From assembly GCF_024172185.1 (NCBI RefSeq), contig NZ_JAMZEC010000001.1, positions 5,600,001 through 5,664,000 on the forward strand: a DNA stretch of 64,000 nt. The letters run 5' to 3'. Shown piece by piece: positions 41,508 through 49,964 of this stretch. Numbering within the stretch: position 1 is the stretch's first letter; every line of letters begins with the position of its first letter. Under the pieces are notes generated by a model. The model was not told the DNA's origin and made no database searches. It was given only the letters and a program-made list of their open reading frames with translations. This DNA comes from Nonomuraea roseoviolacea subsp. carminata (GTDB taxonomy: Bacteria; Actinomycetota; Actinomycetes; Streptosporangiales; Streptosporangiaceae). A program made the position numbers and the translations under genes.

Positions 41508-41885
41508 TCACGCCAGCAGCCGGCCGGAGATGTCCCGCAGGCGATGGCGCGCGAGCGCCAGGTTCGAGCGCTCCAGGTCGAGGCGGACGTAGATGACCAG
41601 CGGCCCCTCGAACACCGTCTCCATGAGCCGGAGCAGGTGGTGGCCGCGGTCCGTGGTGACGAGCATGTCGTCGATGCGGACGGTGTCGCCGGGGCACGAC
41701 CGCGCCAGGCCGTCCATGGTGGCGCGCAGCGTCTCGGTCAGGGCGGCGGCGGAGCGCTCGGTGTCCACGCCCTGGGGCGCCCCGCTGGCGGCCACCGCCA
41801 TGCCGCTGGTCTGGTCCAGCAGCATGGCGTCCAGCGCGCCCGGTATGGCCATGACCTCGGTCAGGCAGTCGTCCAGTCCCAGCAC
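41508..41885 (-). CDS. Roadblock/LC7 domain protein
   Basis: 125 residues, LC7 fold: LTEVMAIPGALDAMLLDQTSGMAVAASG, ALTETLRATMDGLA and LVIYVRLDLERSNLALARHRLRDISGRLLA. The last strand/helix closely resembles the roadblock protein at 39673-40044, so the two are likely paralogues. First gene of the operon. Only 3 nt separate it from the DUF4388 gene. Confidence 0.88.
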   Translation of the reverse strand: MLGLDDCLTEVMAIPGALDAMLLDQTSGMAVAASGAPQGVDTERSAAALTETLRATMDGLARSCPGDTVRIDDMLVTTDRGHHLLRLMETVFEGPLVIYVRLDLERSNLALARHRLRDISGRLLA

Positions 41886-42046
41886 GGAACCTCCCCTCGC
41901 CGTCTTGAAGACTGGGACAGCGTAGGAGCGGCACGGGGGCGCGGAGCGGGGCCGGACTGCGGAGGGACGAAAGCTATACGGCGCGGGAGAAGAAAAACCC
42001 CACTGCGGCGCAGCTTTCTCCGAGTTATCCGGATTGAGGCGGACTT

Positions 42047-42065
42047 AGGCGAATATCCTTCGCCT
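42047..42065 (-). terminator. Hairpin downstream of DUF4032 gene
   Basis: AGGCGAA (42047-42053) pairs with TTCGCCT (42059-42065) around five nt; it is 18 nt beyond the stop of the minus-strand DUF4032 gene. The T-run (TTTTCT) is on the plus-strand side, so it may act for either strand. Confidence 0.5.
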
Positions 42066-42082
42066 TTTCTCAGGTCAGCGGA

Positions 42083-43345
42083 TCAGCCGGGCTCCTCCGT
42101 GGCGTCGTCCGCGGACGCCTCGGCGTCGTCCGAGAGCCCCTCGGGCGGCTCGTCCGGCAGGACGGCCTTCTCGTCCGGCTTGTAGACGAGCACGTTCTCG
42201 ATGTACGACTTCACGGCCGCCGCGAGGCCCACGTCGCCGCCGGCCTCCTCCGACAGGTACCACCGGTGGTCGAGGATCTCGTGGAAGACCTGGGCCGGGT
42301 CCAGCTTGGCCCGCAGGTCCGGCGGCAGCGCGTCCACCGTCGGCTGGAACACCTCGGCCAGCCAGCGGTGCGCCACGATCGCCTCGTCCTCGTGCCGCAG
42401 GCCCTTGGCCACGCGGAAGCCGTCGAGGTCGTTGAGCAGCCGCCGCGCCTGGTTCTCCTCGACGTCCAGGCCGGTCAGGCGGAGCAGGCGCCGCTGGTGG
42501 TGGCCGGCGTCGACCACCTTGGGCCGTACGATCAGCCGGCCGGTGCCGACCTTGCGCCGCACCATCATCTCGGCCACGTCGAACCCCAGCAGGTTCAGCC
42601 GCCGGATCCGCTGCTCCACCCGGTGCCAGTCGACCTCCTCGATGATCTCGTCCTGGGTGATCTCGTCCCACAGCCGGTGGTAGCGGTTGACGATGTCCTC
42701 GGCCGTCTCCATCGGGTCCACCGAGGGATGCAGCAGGCCGCCGGCCTCCAGGTCCAGCATCTCGCCGAAGATGTTGGTGTGGGCGACGTCGATGTCGGCC
42801 AGCCGCTGTCCCTCGCTGATCATCGGGTGCATCTCGCCGGTCTCGGCGTCCACCAGGTATGCGGCGAACGCCCCGGCGTCCCGGCGGAACAGCGTGTTGG
42901 ACAGCGAGCAGTCGCCCCAGTAGAAGCCGTTCAGGTGCAGCCGCACGAGGAGCACGGCGAGCGCGTCGAGCAGCCGGGTCAGCGTGTCGGGCCGCAGCGT
43001 GCCGGACATCACGGCCCGGTACGGGAGCGAGAACTGCAGGTGGCGGGTGATCAGGGCGGCGTCGAGGCCCTCCTCGCGGCCGGTGACGTAGGCGACCGGC
43101 TCCACGGAGGGGGCGTCCAGCCGGGCCAGGTCCCACAGGAGCTGGTACTCGCGGCGGGCGTACCGCTCGCTGATCTCCTTGATCGCGTACACCTTGCCGG
43201 AGAGCCGGGCGAAGCGCACGACGTGCCGGGAGATGCCCCTGGGAAGGTCGACGAGGTGGTGCTGGGGCCAGTCGGCCAGTGGACGGTCCCACGGGAGCCC
43301 GATGAGGTCAGGATCTTCGAGCGCTCCGGTGATCTGCAGCGGCAT
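42083..43345 (-). CDS. DUF4032 (kinase-like fold) protein
   Basis: 420 residues of DUF4032, a family with an atypical kinase-like (APH/lipopolysaccharide-kinase) core: VVRFARLSGKVYAIKEI, HLNGFYWGDCSLSNTLFRRD (a GDxSLSN catalytic-type loop) and AYLVDAETGEMHP. Helical C-terminal region 250-420. Function unknown, possibly a small-molecule or lipid kinase. ATG 43345 is preferred as the homologous part begins there. The divergent DUF885 gene starts only 22 nt away, so the promoters overlap. Confidence 0.85.
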   Translation of the reverse strand: MPLQITGALEDPDLIGLPWDRPLADWPQHHLVDLPRGISRHVVRFARLSGKVYAIKEISERYARREYQLLWDLARLDAPSVEPVAYVTGREEGLDAALITRHLQFSLPYRAVMSGTLRPDTLTRLLDALAVLLVRLHLNGFYWGDCSLSNTLFRRDAGAFAAYLVDAETGEMHPMISEGQRLADIDVAHTNIFGEMLDLEAGGLLHPSVDPMETAEDIVNRYHRLWDEITQDEIIEEVDWHRVEQRIRRLNLLGFDVAEMMVRRKVGTGRLIVRPKVVDAGHHQRRLLRLTGLDVEENQARRLLNDLDGFRVAKGLRHEDEAIVAHRWLAEVFQPTVDALPPDLRAKLDPAQVFHEILDHRWYLSEEAGGDVGLAAAVKSYIENVLVYKPDEKAVLPDEPPEGLSDDAEASADDATEEPG

Positions 43346-43367
43346 TTCTACAGGATATTGTGCGGCG

Positions 43368-44954
43368 GTGGACGAGTTTCTCAAATGGTACTTTTCCGAC
43401 CGTCCGGTGATCGCCAGCGTTCTCGGCGCCGACGGCTACGACCACACGCTGGGCGACTTCTCCGCCGAGGCATGGACCGCCCGCGCCCGCGAGACCCGGG
43501 CATGGCTGGAGCGGCTGTCCGCCACGGAGCCCGCCACCCTCGACGACGAGCTCGACCGGGACCTCGTCGTCTCCCAGCTCAGGGGCGCGGTCGCGCTGGA
43601 GTCGTGGCCCGAGTGGCGCCGCGAGCCGGCCGCGTACCTGAACCCGATCTTCGGCTCCCTCTTCACCCCCTTCCAGCAGCGCCTCAAGCCCGAGGCCGAG
43701 CTGGTGGACGCCGCGATCGCCCGGCTGGCCGAGGTGCCCGCCGTGCTCGCCGCGTGCCGGGCCAACCTCGACCCCGACCTGGCCGCGCCGCTCCTGGTGC
43801 AGCGCGCGCTGGGACAGGCGCGCACCGGCCGCAGGTTCCTCACCGAGACCGTGCCCGGCATGGTCGCCGACGAGTCCGCCCGGGCCCGGCTCGCCGAGGC
43901 CGCCAAGCCGGCCGGCCACGCCTTCGACGAGCTCGTCACGTTCCTGGAGGGCTTCGAGTGCGGCGGTAGCTGGCGCATGGGCGAGCGCCTGTATTCCACG
44001 CTGCTGCGCGAGCGCGAGATGCTCGGCTACGGCGCCCCCGAGCTGCACGAGAAGGGCAAGGCCGCCTGGGCCGAGCTCGACGGGCGGATGCGCGAGGTGG
44101 CGCGCGGCGTCAACGGCACCACCGACTGGCGGGCCGCCATGGAGTCGCTCATGGACGACCACCCGCCGACCCTGGCCGACATGCGCGCCGAGTACGAGGC
44201 CGAGACGCGCCGGGCCCAGGAGTTCGTCCGGGAACGCGACCTCGTCACCTTCCCCGACGGCGAGGAGTGCCTGGTCCTGCCCTCGGCCGAGTACAACCGG
44301 CCCATCGTGGCCGTGGCCCACTACCTGGCCCCGCCGCCGCTGACCAGCTCGCGCACCGGCGTGTTCTTCGTGCCGTACACCCCGGACGGCTTCAGCGACG
44401 AGCAGGTGCGGCAGCGGCTGCGCACCAACTGCCGGGCCCAGATGCCCTCGATCGCCGTCCACGAGGCCTACCCCGGCCACCACTGGCACCTGTCGCACAT
44501 GGCGGGCAACCCGCGCACGGTGCGCAAGGTGTTCCGCACGCCGTACTTCACCGAGGGCTGGGCCCTGTACGTGGAGAAGGTGCTGCACGAGGAGGGCTAC
44601 TTCGACACGCCCGCCACCGAGCTGGCCCACCTCGACTGCCGCATCTTCCGGGCCGCCCGGATGGTGGTGGACACCGCCCTGCACTGCGACGACATGACGA
44701 TCGAGCAGGCCGAGGAGTTCATGTCCACGAAGGCGTCGCTCTCGCCGGGGACGGCCCAGGGCGAGGTCAGCCGCTACTGCGCCTGGCCCACGCAGGCGCC
44801 GTCGTACCTGACGGGCGCGATCGAGATCGACCGCATCAGGCAGTCGTACGCGGGGACGCCGAAGGAGTTCCACGACCTGATCGCCGGCTCGGGCGGCATG
44901 CCCCTCGGGCTCGCGGAGAAGGCCGTCACGGGGGCCTCCGCCGCGGAGGGCTGA
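43368..44954 (+). CDS. DUF885 zinc-metallopeptidase-like protein
   Basis: 528 residues of DUF885. The zinc motif HEAYPGHHWH begins at residue 365 and matches the HExxGH pattern of this M1/M3-like metallopeptidase clan, with a downstream Glu in TEGWALYVEKVLHEEG. It has no signal peptide, so it is cytoplasmic and probably processes peptides. GTG 43368 was chosen as the family start (DEFLKWYFSDRP); a longer frame to the left overlaps the divergent gene. Confidence 0.88.
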   Translation: MDEFLKWYFSDRPVIASVLGADGYDHTLGDFSAEAWTARARETRAWLERLSATEPATLDDELDRDLVVSQLRGAVALESWPEWRREPAAYLNPIFGSLFTPFQQRLKPEAELVDAAIARLAEVPAVLAACRANLDPDLAAPLLVQRALGQARTGRRFLTETVPGMVADESARARLAEAAKPAGHAFDELVTFLEGFECGGSWRMGERLYSTLLREREMLGYGAPELHEKGKAAWAELDGRMREVARGVNGTTDWRAAMESLMDDHPPTLADMRAEYEAETRRAQEFVRERDLVTFPDGEECLVLPSAEYNRPIVAVAHYLAPPPLTSSRTGVFFVPYTPDGFSDEQVRQRLRTNCRAQMPSIAVHEAYPGHHWHLSHMAGNPRTVRKVFRTPYFTEGWALYVEKVLHEEGYFDTPATELAHLDCRIFRAARMVVDTALHCDDMTIEQAEEFMSTKASLSPGTAQGEVSRYCAWPTQAPSYLTGAIEIDRIRQSYAGTPKEFHDLIAGSGGMPLGLAEKAVTGASAAEG

Positions 44955-45025
44955 GCGAGGCCGCGGGCTCGCACAGGCCCGCAGCAGCGCAGGCCCGCAG
45001 CAGCGGGGGCCCGGGGCCGCGCGGG

Positions 45026-45670
45026 TCAGCGGCCGGCGGGCCGGCGGGGGAAGTGGGGCGGGTCGAACGCCCGCTCCACGACCGCGTCGAGCTGCTCGGG
45101 CGTGAGGACGGCCGGCCGGCCCACCCCGAGCGCCCGCACGTACACCTCGCACAGCCACTCCAGCAGCCGCGTCGCCTCGAACGCCTGCTCCAGCGTGGCG
45201 CCGATGGTCACCCCGCCGTGGTTGGCCATCAGCGCCGCCTGCCGGCCGTCGAGCGCCGCGCGCACGTTCGCGGCCAGCTCGGGCGTGCCGTAGGTGGCGT
45301 ACGGGGCGACGCGGACCGTGCCGCCGAGCAGCAGCGTGTTGTAGTGGATCGGCGGCAGCTCGGTCATCGTCGTCGCCACCACCGTCCCGAACACCGAGTG
45401 CGTGTGGACGACGGCCTGCGCCGCCGTGCTCGCGTAGACGGCCAGGTGCATCGGGGTCTCCGACGACGGCTGGAGGTCGCCCTCCACCAGGTGGCCGTCC
45501 ATGTCCACGACCGGGCACATCTCGGGGGTGAGCCGGTCGAGCGCCACGCCCGACGGGGTGACGGCGACCAGGTCGCCCTGGCGGACGCTCAGGTTGCCCG
45601 AGGTGCCGATCACCAGGCCCAGCTCGACGGCGCGCCTGCCGTACACGCACAGCTGTTCACGGGGGCTCAT
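45026..45670 (-). CDS. Class II aldolase/adducin family protein
   Basis: 214 residues: GLVIGTSGNLSVRQGDLVAVTPSGVALDRL, the SSETPMHLAVY Glu, the zinc His pair VVHTHSVFG, and MANHGGVTIG, all signature parts of class II aldolases. These cleave sugar phosphates such as L-fuculose 1-phosphate to DHAP/lactaldehyde. Start ATG 45670 has no ribosome binding site but a promoter is placed so that the mRNA starts at the ATG. Neighbouring kinase and aminotransferase genes fit a sugar degradation cluster. Confidence 0.9.
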   Translation of the reverse strand: MSPREQLCVYGRRAVELGLVIGTSGNLSVRQGDLVAVTPSGVALDRLTPEMCPVVDMDGHLVEGDLQPSSETPMHLAVYASTAAQAVVHTHSVFGTVVATTMTELPPIHYNTLLLGGTVRVAPYATYGTPELAANVRAALDGRQAALMANHGGVTIGATLEQAFEATRLLEWLCEVYVRALGVGRPAVLTPEQLDAVVERAFDPPHFPRRPAGR

Positions 45671-45677
45671 GGGCGGC

Positions 45678-45706
45678 AATGTAGTCGGTCGTCCGAAATA
45701 CATCAA
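45678..45706 (-). promoter_or_regulatory. Sigma-A-like promoter for a leaderless aldolase mRNA
   Basis: Minus strand TTGATG (45706-45701), 17-nt spacer, TACATT (45683-45678), 7 nt before the ATG at 45670. The start point should fall at or next to the ATG. Confidence 0.6.
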
Positions 45707-45785
45707 CGGCATTGACGGTGGATTGTCGCGAACATACGTTCGGTGAGTCGTGGTTGCATACCCGGAGTATGGAAGAGGTCCCGTC

Positions 45786-46853
45786 ATGGACGCACCGACC
45801 ATCGCGATCTACGGCGCCAACGGCCACACCGGACGCCTGGTGGCCGCCGAGCTGCTGGCCCGCGGAGCGCGCGTCCTCCTCGCCGGCCGCGACGGGGCGG
45901 CCCTGGACGCCCTCGCGGCCGAGCTGGACGACTCCGCCCAGGGCGGTGCGGGAGCCGCGTCGGCGGACGGGCCCGCCCGGGTGCGCACGAGAGCCGTGTC
46001 CCTGGACGACCGTGACGGGCTGCGCGCGCTGGCGGAGGAGTCCGCCGTGGTGGTCCACTGCGCCGGGCCGTTCGCCGACACCGCCGTGCCCGTCGCGGAG
46101 GCGGCCGTCGCGGGCCGCTGCCACTACATCGACCACGCCGTGGAGCCCCACCCGGTGAAGAAGCTGTTCGACACGATGGGGGCCGCGGCCGAGCGGGCCG
46201 GGATCGTCATGGTGCCGCAGCTCAGCTTCTACGGCGGCGTCGCCGACCTGCTCGCCGCGGCGGTGACCGAGGGCATGACCGGCGTGGACCGGCTGACCGT
46301 GGGCTACGCGGTGACCGGCTGGCGGATGACGCCGGCGGCGGTGCGGACCGCCGAGCTGCTCATCGGCGAGATCGACCGGGTGACGTTCGCGGACGGCGCG
46401 CAGCGGGTGGGGCCGGTGGAGATCCGCAACACGGTCTTCCCCTTCCCGCCCCCGGTCGGGCCGCGCACCATGATCGCGCCGTTCCCCTCGGGGGAGGTGG
46501 TGACGATCCCGCGGCACGTCCCGGCCCGGTCGGTGGAGTCGCAGCTCACGGCGAGCACGTTCGAGGAGGAGCAGGTCTTCACCAGCCAGGACGCGACGGC
46601 CGAGGAGCGCGCCCGCACAGAGTTCACCGTGGCGGTGCAGGCCATCGCCGCCGGAGGCGGCGGGCGCAACGGCCATGTGCGCGGACGCGACATCTGGTGG
46701 GTCGGCGCCCTGGCCTCGGCCGAGGCGGCGGTGCGGCTGGCGCGGGGCGAGGGGCCGAGCAAGGCCGGCGTGCTGAGCACGGCGGAGGCGTTCCCCGCGG
46801 TGCCGTTCCTGCGCCGCCTGGAGGAGCTCGGCGCCTTCACCCTGCACCTGTGA
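45786..46853 (+). CDS. Saccharopine-dehydrogenase-like oxidoreductase
   Basis: 355 residues with an N-terminal NAD(P)-binding Rossmann fold: IAIYGANGHTGRLVAAELLARGARVLLAGRD. The following VVHCAGPFADTAVPVAEAAVAGRCHYIDHAVE and GIVMVPQLSFYGGVADLLAA fit the saccharopine reductase / trans-acting enoyl reductase (Sacchrp_dh_NADP) group. The C-terminal part is unassigned. ATG 45786 has GGAAGAGG upstream; GTG 45750 is in frame but less likely. It lies between the aldolase and a TetR gene. Confidence 0.87.
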   Translation: MDAPTIAIYGANGHTGRLVAAELLARGARVLLAGRDGAALDALAAELDDSAQGGAGAASADGPARVRTRAVSLDDRDGLRALAEESAVVVHCAGPFADTAVPVAEAAVAGRCHYIDHAVEPHPVKKLFDTMGAAAERAGIVMVPQLSFYGGVADLLAAAVTEGMTGVDRLTVGYAVTGWRMTPAAVRTAELLIGEIDRVTFADGAQRVGPVEIRNTVFPFPPPVGPRTMIAPFPSGEVVTIPRHVPARSVESQLTASTFEEEQVFTSQDATAEERARTEFTVAVQAIAAGGGGRNGHVRGRDIWWVGALASAEAAVRLARGEGPSKAGVLSTAEAFPAVPFLRRLEELGAFTLHL

Positions 46854-46884
46854 ACGCGCGCCGGCCCGCCCGGGGCGGCGGGGG

Positions 46885-47469
46885 TCAGAGCCGGTCGAGG
46901 TGGGCGAGCATGAGGCGTTCGAGGTCCACCCGCGTCAGGCGGCCCGGGTAGAGGAGCAGGTGCAGGCTCAGCCCGTCCACCAGCGCCAGCAGGTGCTCCG
47001 TGACGTCGTCCAGGTTGTCCTCGGTGGTCAGCTCGCCCGCCTCGCGCGCCTGCCCGAGCAGGCCGCGTACGGCGGCGCGCAGCTCCTCGGCCTCGGCCCG
47101 CTGCACCTCGGCCAGCCGCTCGGCGGCCAGGCTGCGGCTCCAGAAGCTGACCTCCAGGCGGGTCTCCTGGGTGCGCTCGGCGTCCAGCGGCAGGTTGTCG
47201 AGCAGCAGCTCGCGCAGCGCGGCGAGGCCCGTGACGCCCTCGACCCGGCGGGTGATGCGCGCGCGGATGCGCTGGTGCGACTGGCGCAGCGCCGACAGCA
47301 GGATCTCGTCCTTGTCGGCGAAGTAGTGGGCGAGCACGCCGTTGGAGTAGCCCGCCTCCTTGGCGATGGCGCGGGTGGTGGCGGCGTCGATGCCGTCGCG
47401 GACGATCACGCGGCGGGCCGCCGACAGCAGCTCGCGCCGGCGCTCGTCGTGGTCAACGATCTTGGGCAA
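46885..47469 (-). CDS. TetR/AcrR family regulator (BetI-like)
   Basis: 194 residues starting at TTG 47469 (PKIVDHDERRRELLSAARRVIVRDGIDAATTRAIAKEAGYSNGVLAHYFADKDEIL). The HTH and the ending ALVDGLSLHLLLYPGRLTR are typical of BetI-type TetR proteins. A GGGGGA site seven nt upstream supports TTG; ATG 47508 has no ribosome binding site. It is divergent from the PfkB kinase, with palindromes between, so it likely controls the kinase-aminotransferase operon. Confidence 0.88.
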   Translation of the reverse strand: MPKIVDHDERRRELLSAARRVIVRDGIDAATTRAIAKEAGYSNGVLAHYFADKDEILLSALRQSHQRIRARITRRVEGVTGLAALRELLLDNLPLDAERTQETRLEVSFWSRSLAAERLAEVQRAEAEELRAAVRGLLGQAREAGELTTEDNLDDVTEHLLALVDGLSLHLLLYPGRLTRVDLERLMLAHLDRL

Positions 47470-47531
47470 GGAGTCGTCCCCCTTCGTGCGTCGTACGGCT
47501 CCCAGCATATTGACTTTTTATTCGGACGTCT

Positions 47532-47543
47532 GTCTATTTAGAC
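47532..47543. promoter_or_regulatory. Palindrome GTCTA-TT-TAGAC before PfkB gene
   Basis: A 12-nt inverted repeat ending 1 nt before the ATG of the PfkB kinase gene, between it and the divergent TetR gene. It is a candidate operator for that regulator; the TTCGGACGTCTG just upstream is a second possible half of the site. Confidence 0.45.
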
Positions 47544-47544
47544 C

Positions 47545-48516
47545 ATGACCGTCGCCACCGTCGGCGTCCACATCGTCGACATCCTCACCCGGCCCGTCGA
47601 GCGCATCCCCGAGGGCCAGGACACCGTGCTCGTCGACCAGATCCGGCTGACCGCCGCGGGCGCCGCGGCCGGCACCGCCGTGGACCTGGTCAAGCTGGGC
47701 AACGACGTCGTCACCATGGGCGCCGTCGGCGACGACGAGCTCGGCGACTTCCTGCTGGCGGTCCTCGCCAAGCGGGGCGTCGACGCCTCCCGGCTGGTGC
47801 GCAGGGCGGACGAGCAGACCGCCGCGTCGATCCTGCCGATCAGGCCGGACGGCGGGCGGCCGAGCTTCCACGTGCCCGGCGCGAACCTCGGCGTGACGCT
47901 CGCCGACCTCGACGTGGAGGCGCTGCGCGGGGCGCGGGCCGTCCACCTGGGCGGCGTGGACGTGACGTTCGGGCTGGGCGATCCGGCCTTCTTCGCGCTG
48001 CTCGACGAGCTGCGGGCCGGCGGGACCATCGTGACGATGGACCTGCTGTCGGAGATGCCGGACCTGCTGGGCATGGCCCGGGCGTTCCTGCCCCACGTGG
48101 ACTACGTGCTGCCCAACGCGTCCCAGGCGCTGCTCATGACCGGGCTCGGCGGTGACGGCAGCGGCGCGAACGGCGGGAGCGGTGGCGGCGCCGGCGACGG
48201 CGGTGACGTGGCCGAGGCGGCGCTGGCGCTGCTCGCCGACGGGCCGCGCGGCGTGCTCGTCACGCTCGGCGGCGACGGCAGCCTGGTCACCACCGCCGAC
48301 GGCGTCGAGCACCTGCCGGCCCTGAAGGTGGAGGTCTCCGACACGACCGGGTGCGGCGACGCGTACTGCGCCGGCTTCATCACCGGCCTGCTGCACGGGC
48401 GGGACGTGCTGGAGGCGGCCCGCTGGGGCACGGCCGCCGCCGCCCGCGTCGCCACCGGCCTCGGCTCCGACGCCGGCATCACGGACCTCGACTCCACCCT
48501 CGCCCTGCTGACCTGA
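47545..48516 (+). CDS. PfkB family carbohydrate kinase
   Basis: 323 residues of a ribokinase-type fold: GAAAGTAVDLVKLGNDVVTMGAVGDDELGDFL near the start and the ATP/anion site DTTGCGDAYCAGFITGLLHG near the end. A Gly/Ala-rich insert (SGANGGSGGGAGDGG) lies around residues 205-220. The sugar is not identifiable. It leads an operon with a class III aminotransferase (21 nt gap). Confidence 0.92.
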   Translation: MTVATVGVHIVDILTRPVERIPEGQDTVLVDQIRLTAAGAAAGTAVDLVKLGNDVVTMGAVGDDELGDFLLAVLAKRGVDASRLVRRADEQTAASILPIRPDGGRPSFHVPGANLGVTLADLDVEALRGARAVHLGGVDVTFGLGDPAFFALLDELRAGGTIVTMDLLSEMPDLLGMARAFLPHVDYVLPNASQALLMTGLGGDGSGANGGSGGGAGDGGDVAEAALALLADGPRGVLVTLGGDGSLVTTADGVEHLPALKVEVSDTTGCGDAYCAGFITGLLHGRDVLEAARWGTAAAARVATGLGSDAGITDLDSTLALLT

Positions 48517-48537
48517 CCATCTGAGAGAAGGCACCTG

Positions 48538-49752
48538 ATGAAAGACGCCGAGCTGCGCGCGCGGGCCGCGAAAGTCGTCCCGGGCGGCATGTACGGCCAC
48601 CTCAACGCCGCCATCTTCGCCCCCGGCTACCCGCAGTTCTTCGAGCGGGGCGAGGGCTGCCGGCAGTGGGACGTCGACGGCCGCGAGTACATCGACTTCA
48701 TGTGCAGCTGGGGCCCCGTCGTGCTGGGCCACCGGCACCCCCGCGTCGAGGAGGCCGCGGCCCGGCAGCTCGCCCAGGGCGACTGCCTGAACGGCCCGGG
48801 GCCCGTCATGGTCGAGCTGGCCGAGCTGCTGGTGGACCTGATCCCCAGCGCCGACTGGGCGATGTTCTCCAAGAACGGCACCGACGCCACCACCCAGGCG
48901 CTCATGGTGGCCCGCGCGGCGACCGGCCGCACGAAGGTGCTCATGGCCCACGGCGCCTACCACGGCGCCGACCCGTGGTGCACGCCGTCGCCCGCGGGCA
49001 CCACGCCCAACGAGCGGGCCGACCTGGTGGAGTTCGCCTACAACTCGCTGGAGTCGCTGGAGGCCGCGGCGGCGACCGTCGAGGGGGACGTGGCGGCGAT
49101 CATCGTGACGCCGTTCAAGCACGACTCGTTCGAGGACCAGGAGCTCGTGGAGCCGGCCTTCGCCAGGGGAGCGCGGGCGCTGGCCGACCGGCTCGGCGCC
49201 GCGCTGGTGATCGACGACGTGCGGGCGGGCTTCCGGATCGACCTGCGCGGCTCGTGGGAGCCGTACGGGGTGCGCCCGGACCTGACGGCGTGGTCCAAGG
49301 CCATGGCCAACGGCTACCCGATCGCCGCCGTGACCGGCACCGACGCGCTGCGCGGCGCCGCCCAGACCCTGTACTCGACCGGCTCGTTCTGGTTCTCGGC
49401 GGTGGCGATGGCGGCGGCCAGGGCGACGATCGAGACGCTGCGCGACGAGGACGGCATCGCCGCGATGGAGCGCGCCGGCACCCAGCTGCGCGAGGGCCTG
49501 TACGCGCAGGCCAAGGCGCACGGCTTCACCGTGAACCAGACGGGCCCGGTGACGATCCCGTGGCTCAGCTTCGACGGCGACGCGGACCTGTCCACGGCTC
49601 TGTACTGGAGCGACGCCTGCCTGCGGCACGGGGTCTACCTGCACCCGTGGCACAACTGGTTCATGTCGGCGGCGCACACGGAGGAGGACGTGGCCCGCGC
49701 CCTCGAAGGGACGGACCTGGCCTTCGCCGAGACCCGCGCCCACCTCGGCTGA
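48538..49752 (+). CDS. Class III aminotransferase (GSA-aminomutase-like)
   Basis: 404 residues with a PLP-dependent class III fold: GMYGHLNAAIFAPGYPQFFERGEGCRQWDVDGREYIDFMCSWGP, FSKNGTDATTQALMVARA, VIDDVRAGFRIDLRG, and the PLP Lys in AWSKAMANGYPIAAVTG. It resembles glutamate-1-semialdehyde 2,1-aminomutase, but the genomic context (kinase, aldolase, sugar transporter) suggests an aminotransferase for an amino sugar or sugar-derived keto compound (inference). GAGAAGG lies upstream of the ATG. Confidence 0.9.
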   Translation: MKDAELRARAAKVVPGGMYGHLNAAIFAPGYPQFFERGEGCRQWDVDGREYIDFMCSWGPVVLGHRHPRVEEAAARQLAQGDCLNGPGPVMVELAELLVDLIPSADWAMFSKNGTDATTQALMVARAATGRTKVLMAHGAYHGADPWCTPSPAGTTPNERADLVEFAYNSLESLEAAAATVEGDVAAIIVTPFKHDSFEDQELVEPAFARGARALADRLGAALVIDDVRAGFRIDLRGSWEPYGVRPDLTAWSKAMANGYPIAAVTGTDALRGAAQTLYSTGSFWFSAVAMAAARATIETLRDEDGIAAMERAGTQLREGLYAQAKAHGFTVNQTGPVTIPWLSFDGDADLSTALYWSDACLRHGVYLHPWHNWFMSAAHTEEDVARALEGTDLAFAETRAHLG

Positions 49753-49888
49753 GCGGGCCCTTGCCCTCGCCGCCCCGCGTGGACGATCCTGTCCCGGGTG
49801 AGGGACGCGAGGCGGGGTCACGGCCCCTGTCCCGGGTCGGGGCACGCGAGACGGAGTCACGGCGAGGTCACGTCTCGATCGCGGCCCC

Positions 49889-49918
49889 TTGACGCAGCTC
49901 GGGGGGCGTCCGTACGTT
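49889..49918 (+). promoter_or_regulatory. Promoter of ngcEFG-type operon
   Basis: TTGACG (49889-49894), 18-nt spacer, TACGTT (49913-49918). The predicted start is near 49925, immediately upstream of the palindrome at 49928-49946. Confidence 0.6.
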
Positions 49919-49927
49919 CGGGCAAAC

Positions 49928-49946
49928 ATTAGGAAACTTTCCTAAT
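49928..49946. promoter_or_regulatory. ROK-type perfect palindrome operator
   Basis: ATTAGGAAACTTTCCTAAT, a perfect 19-nt inverted repeat about its central C, between the promoter and the ATG at 49965. The GGAAA-C-TTTCC core is the form expected for ROK-family (NagC/XylR-like) sugar repressors. No ROK gene is in the window. Confidence 0.8.
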
Positions 49947-49964
49947 AGCCCGTCAGGAGCCCCC

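Noticed and set aside
48538..49752. Assigning the aminotransferase as hemL (tetrapyrrole synthesis)
   Set aside because: Neighbours are sugar-metabolism genes with no hem genes, and class III aminotransferases are broad; only a general call is supported.
47518..49929. A long minus-strand open frame of about 800 codons over PfkB and the aminotransferase
   Set aside because: Opposite-strand shadow of two clear genes; composition is His/Arg/Gly-rich without motifs.
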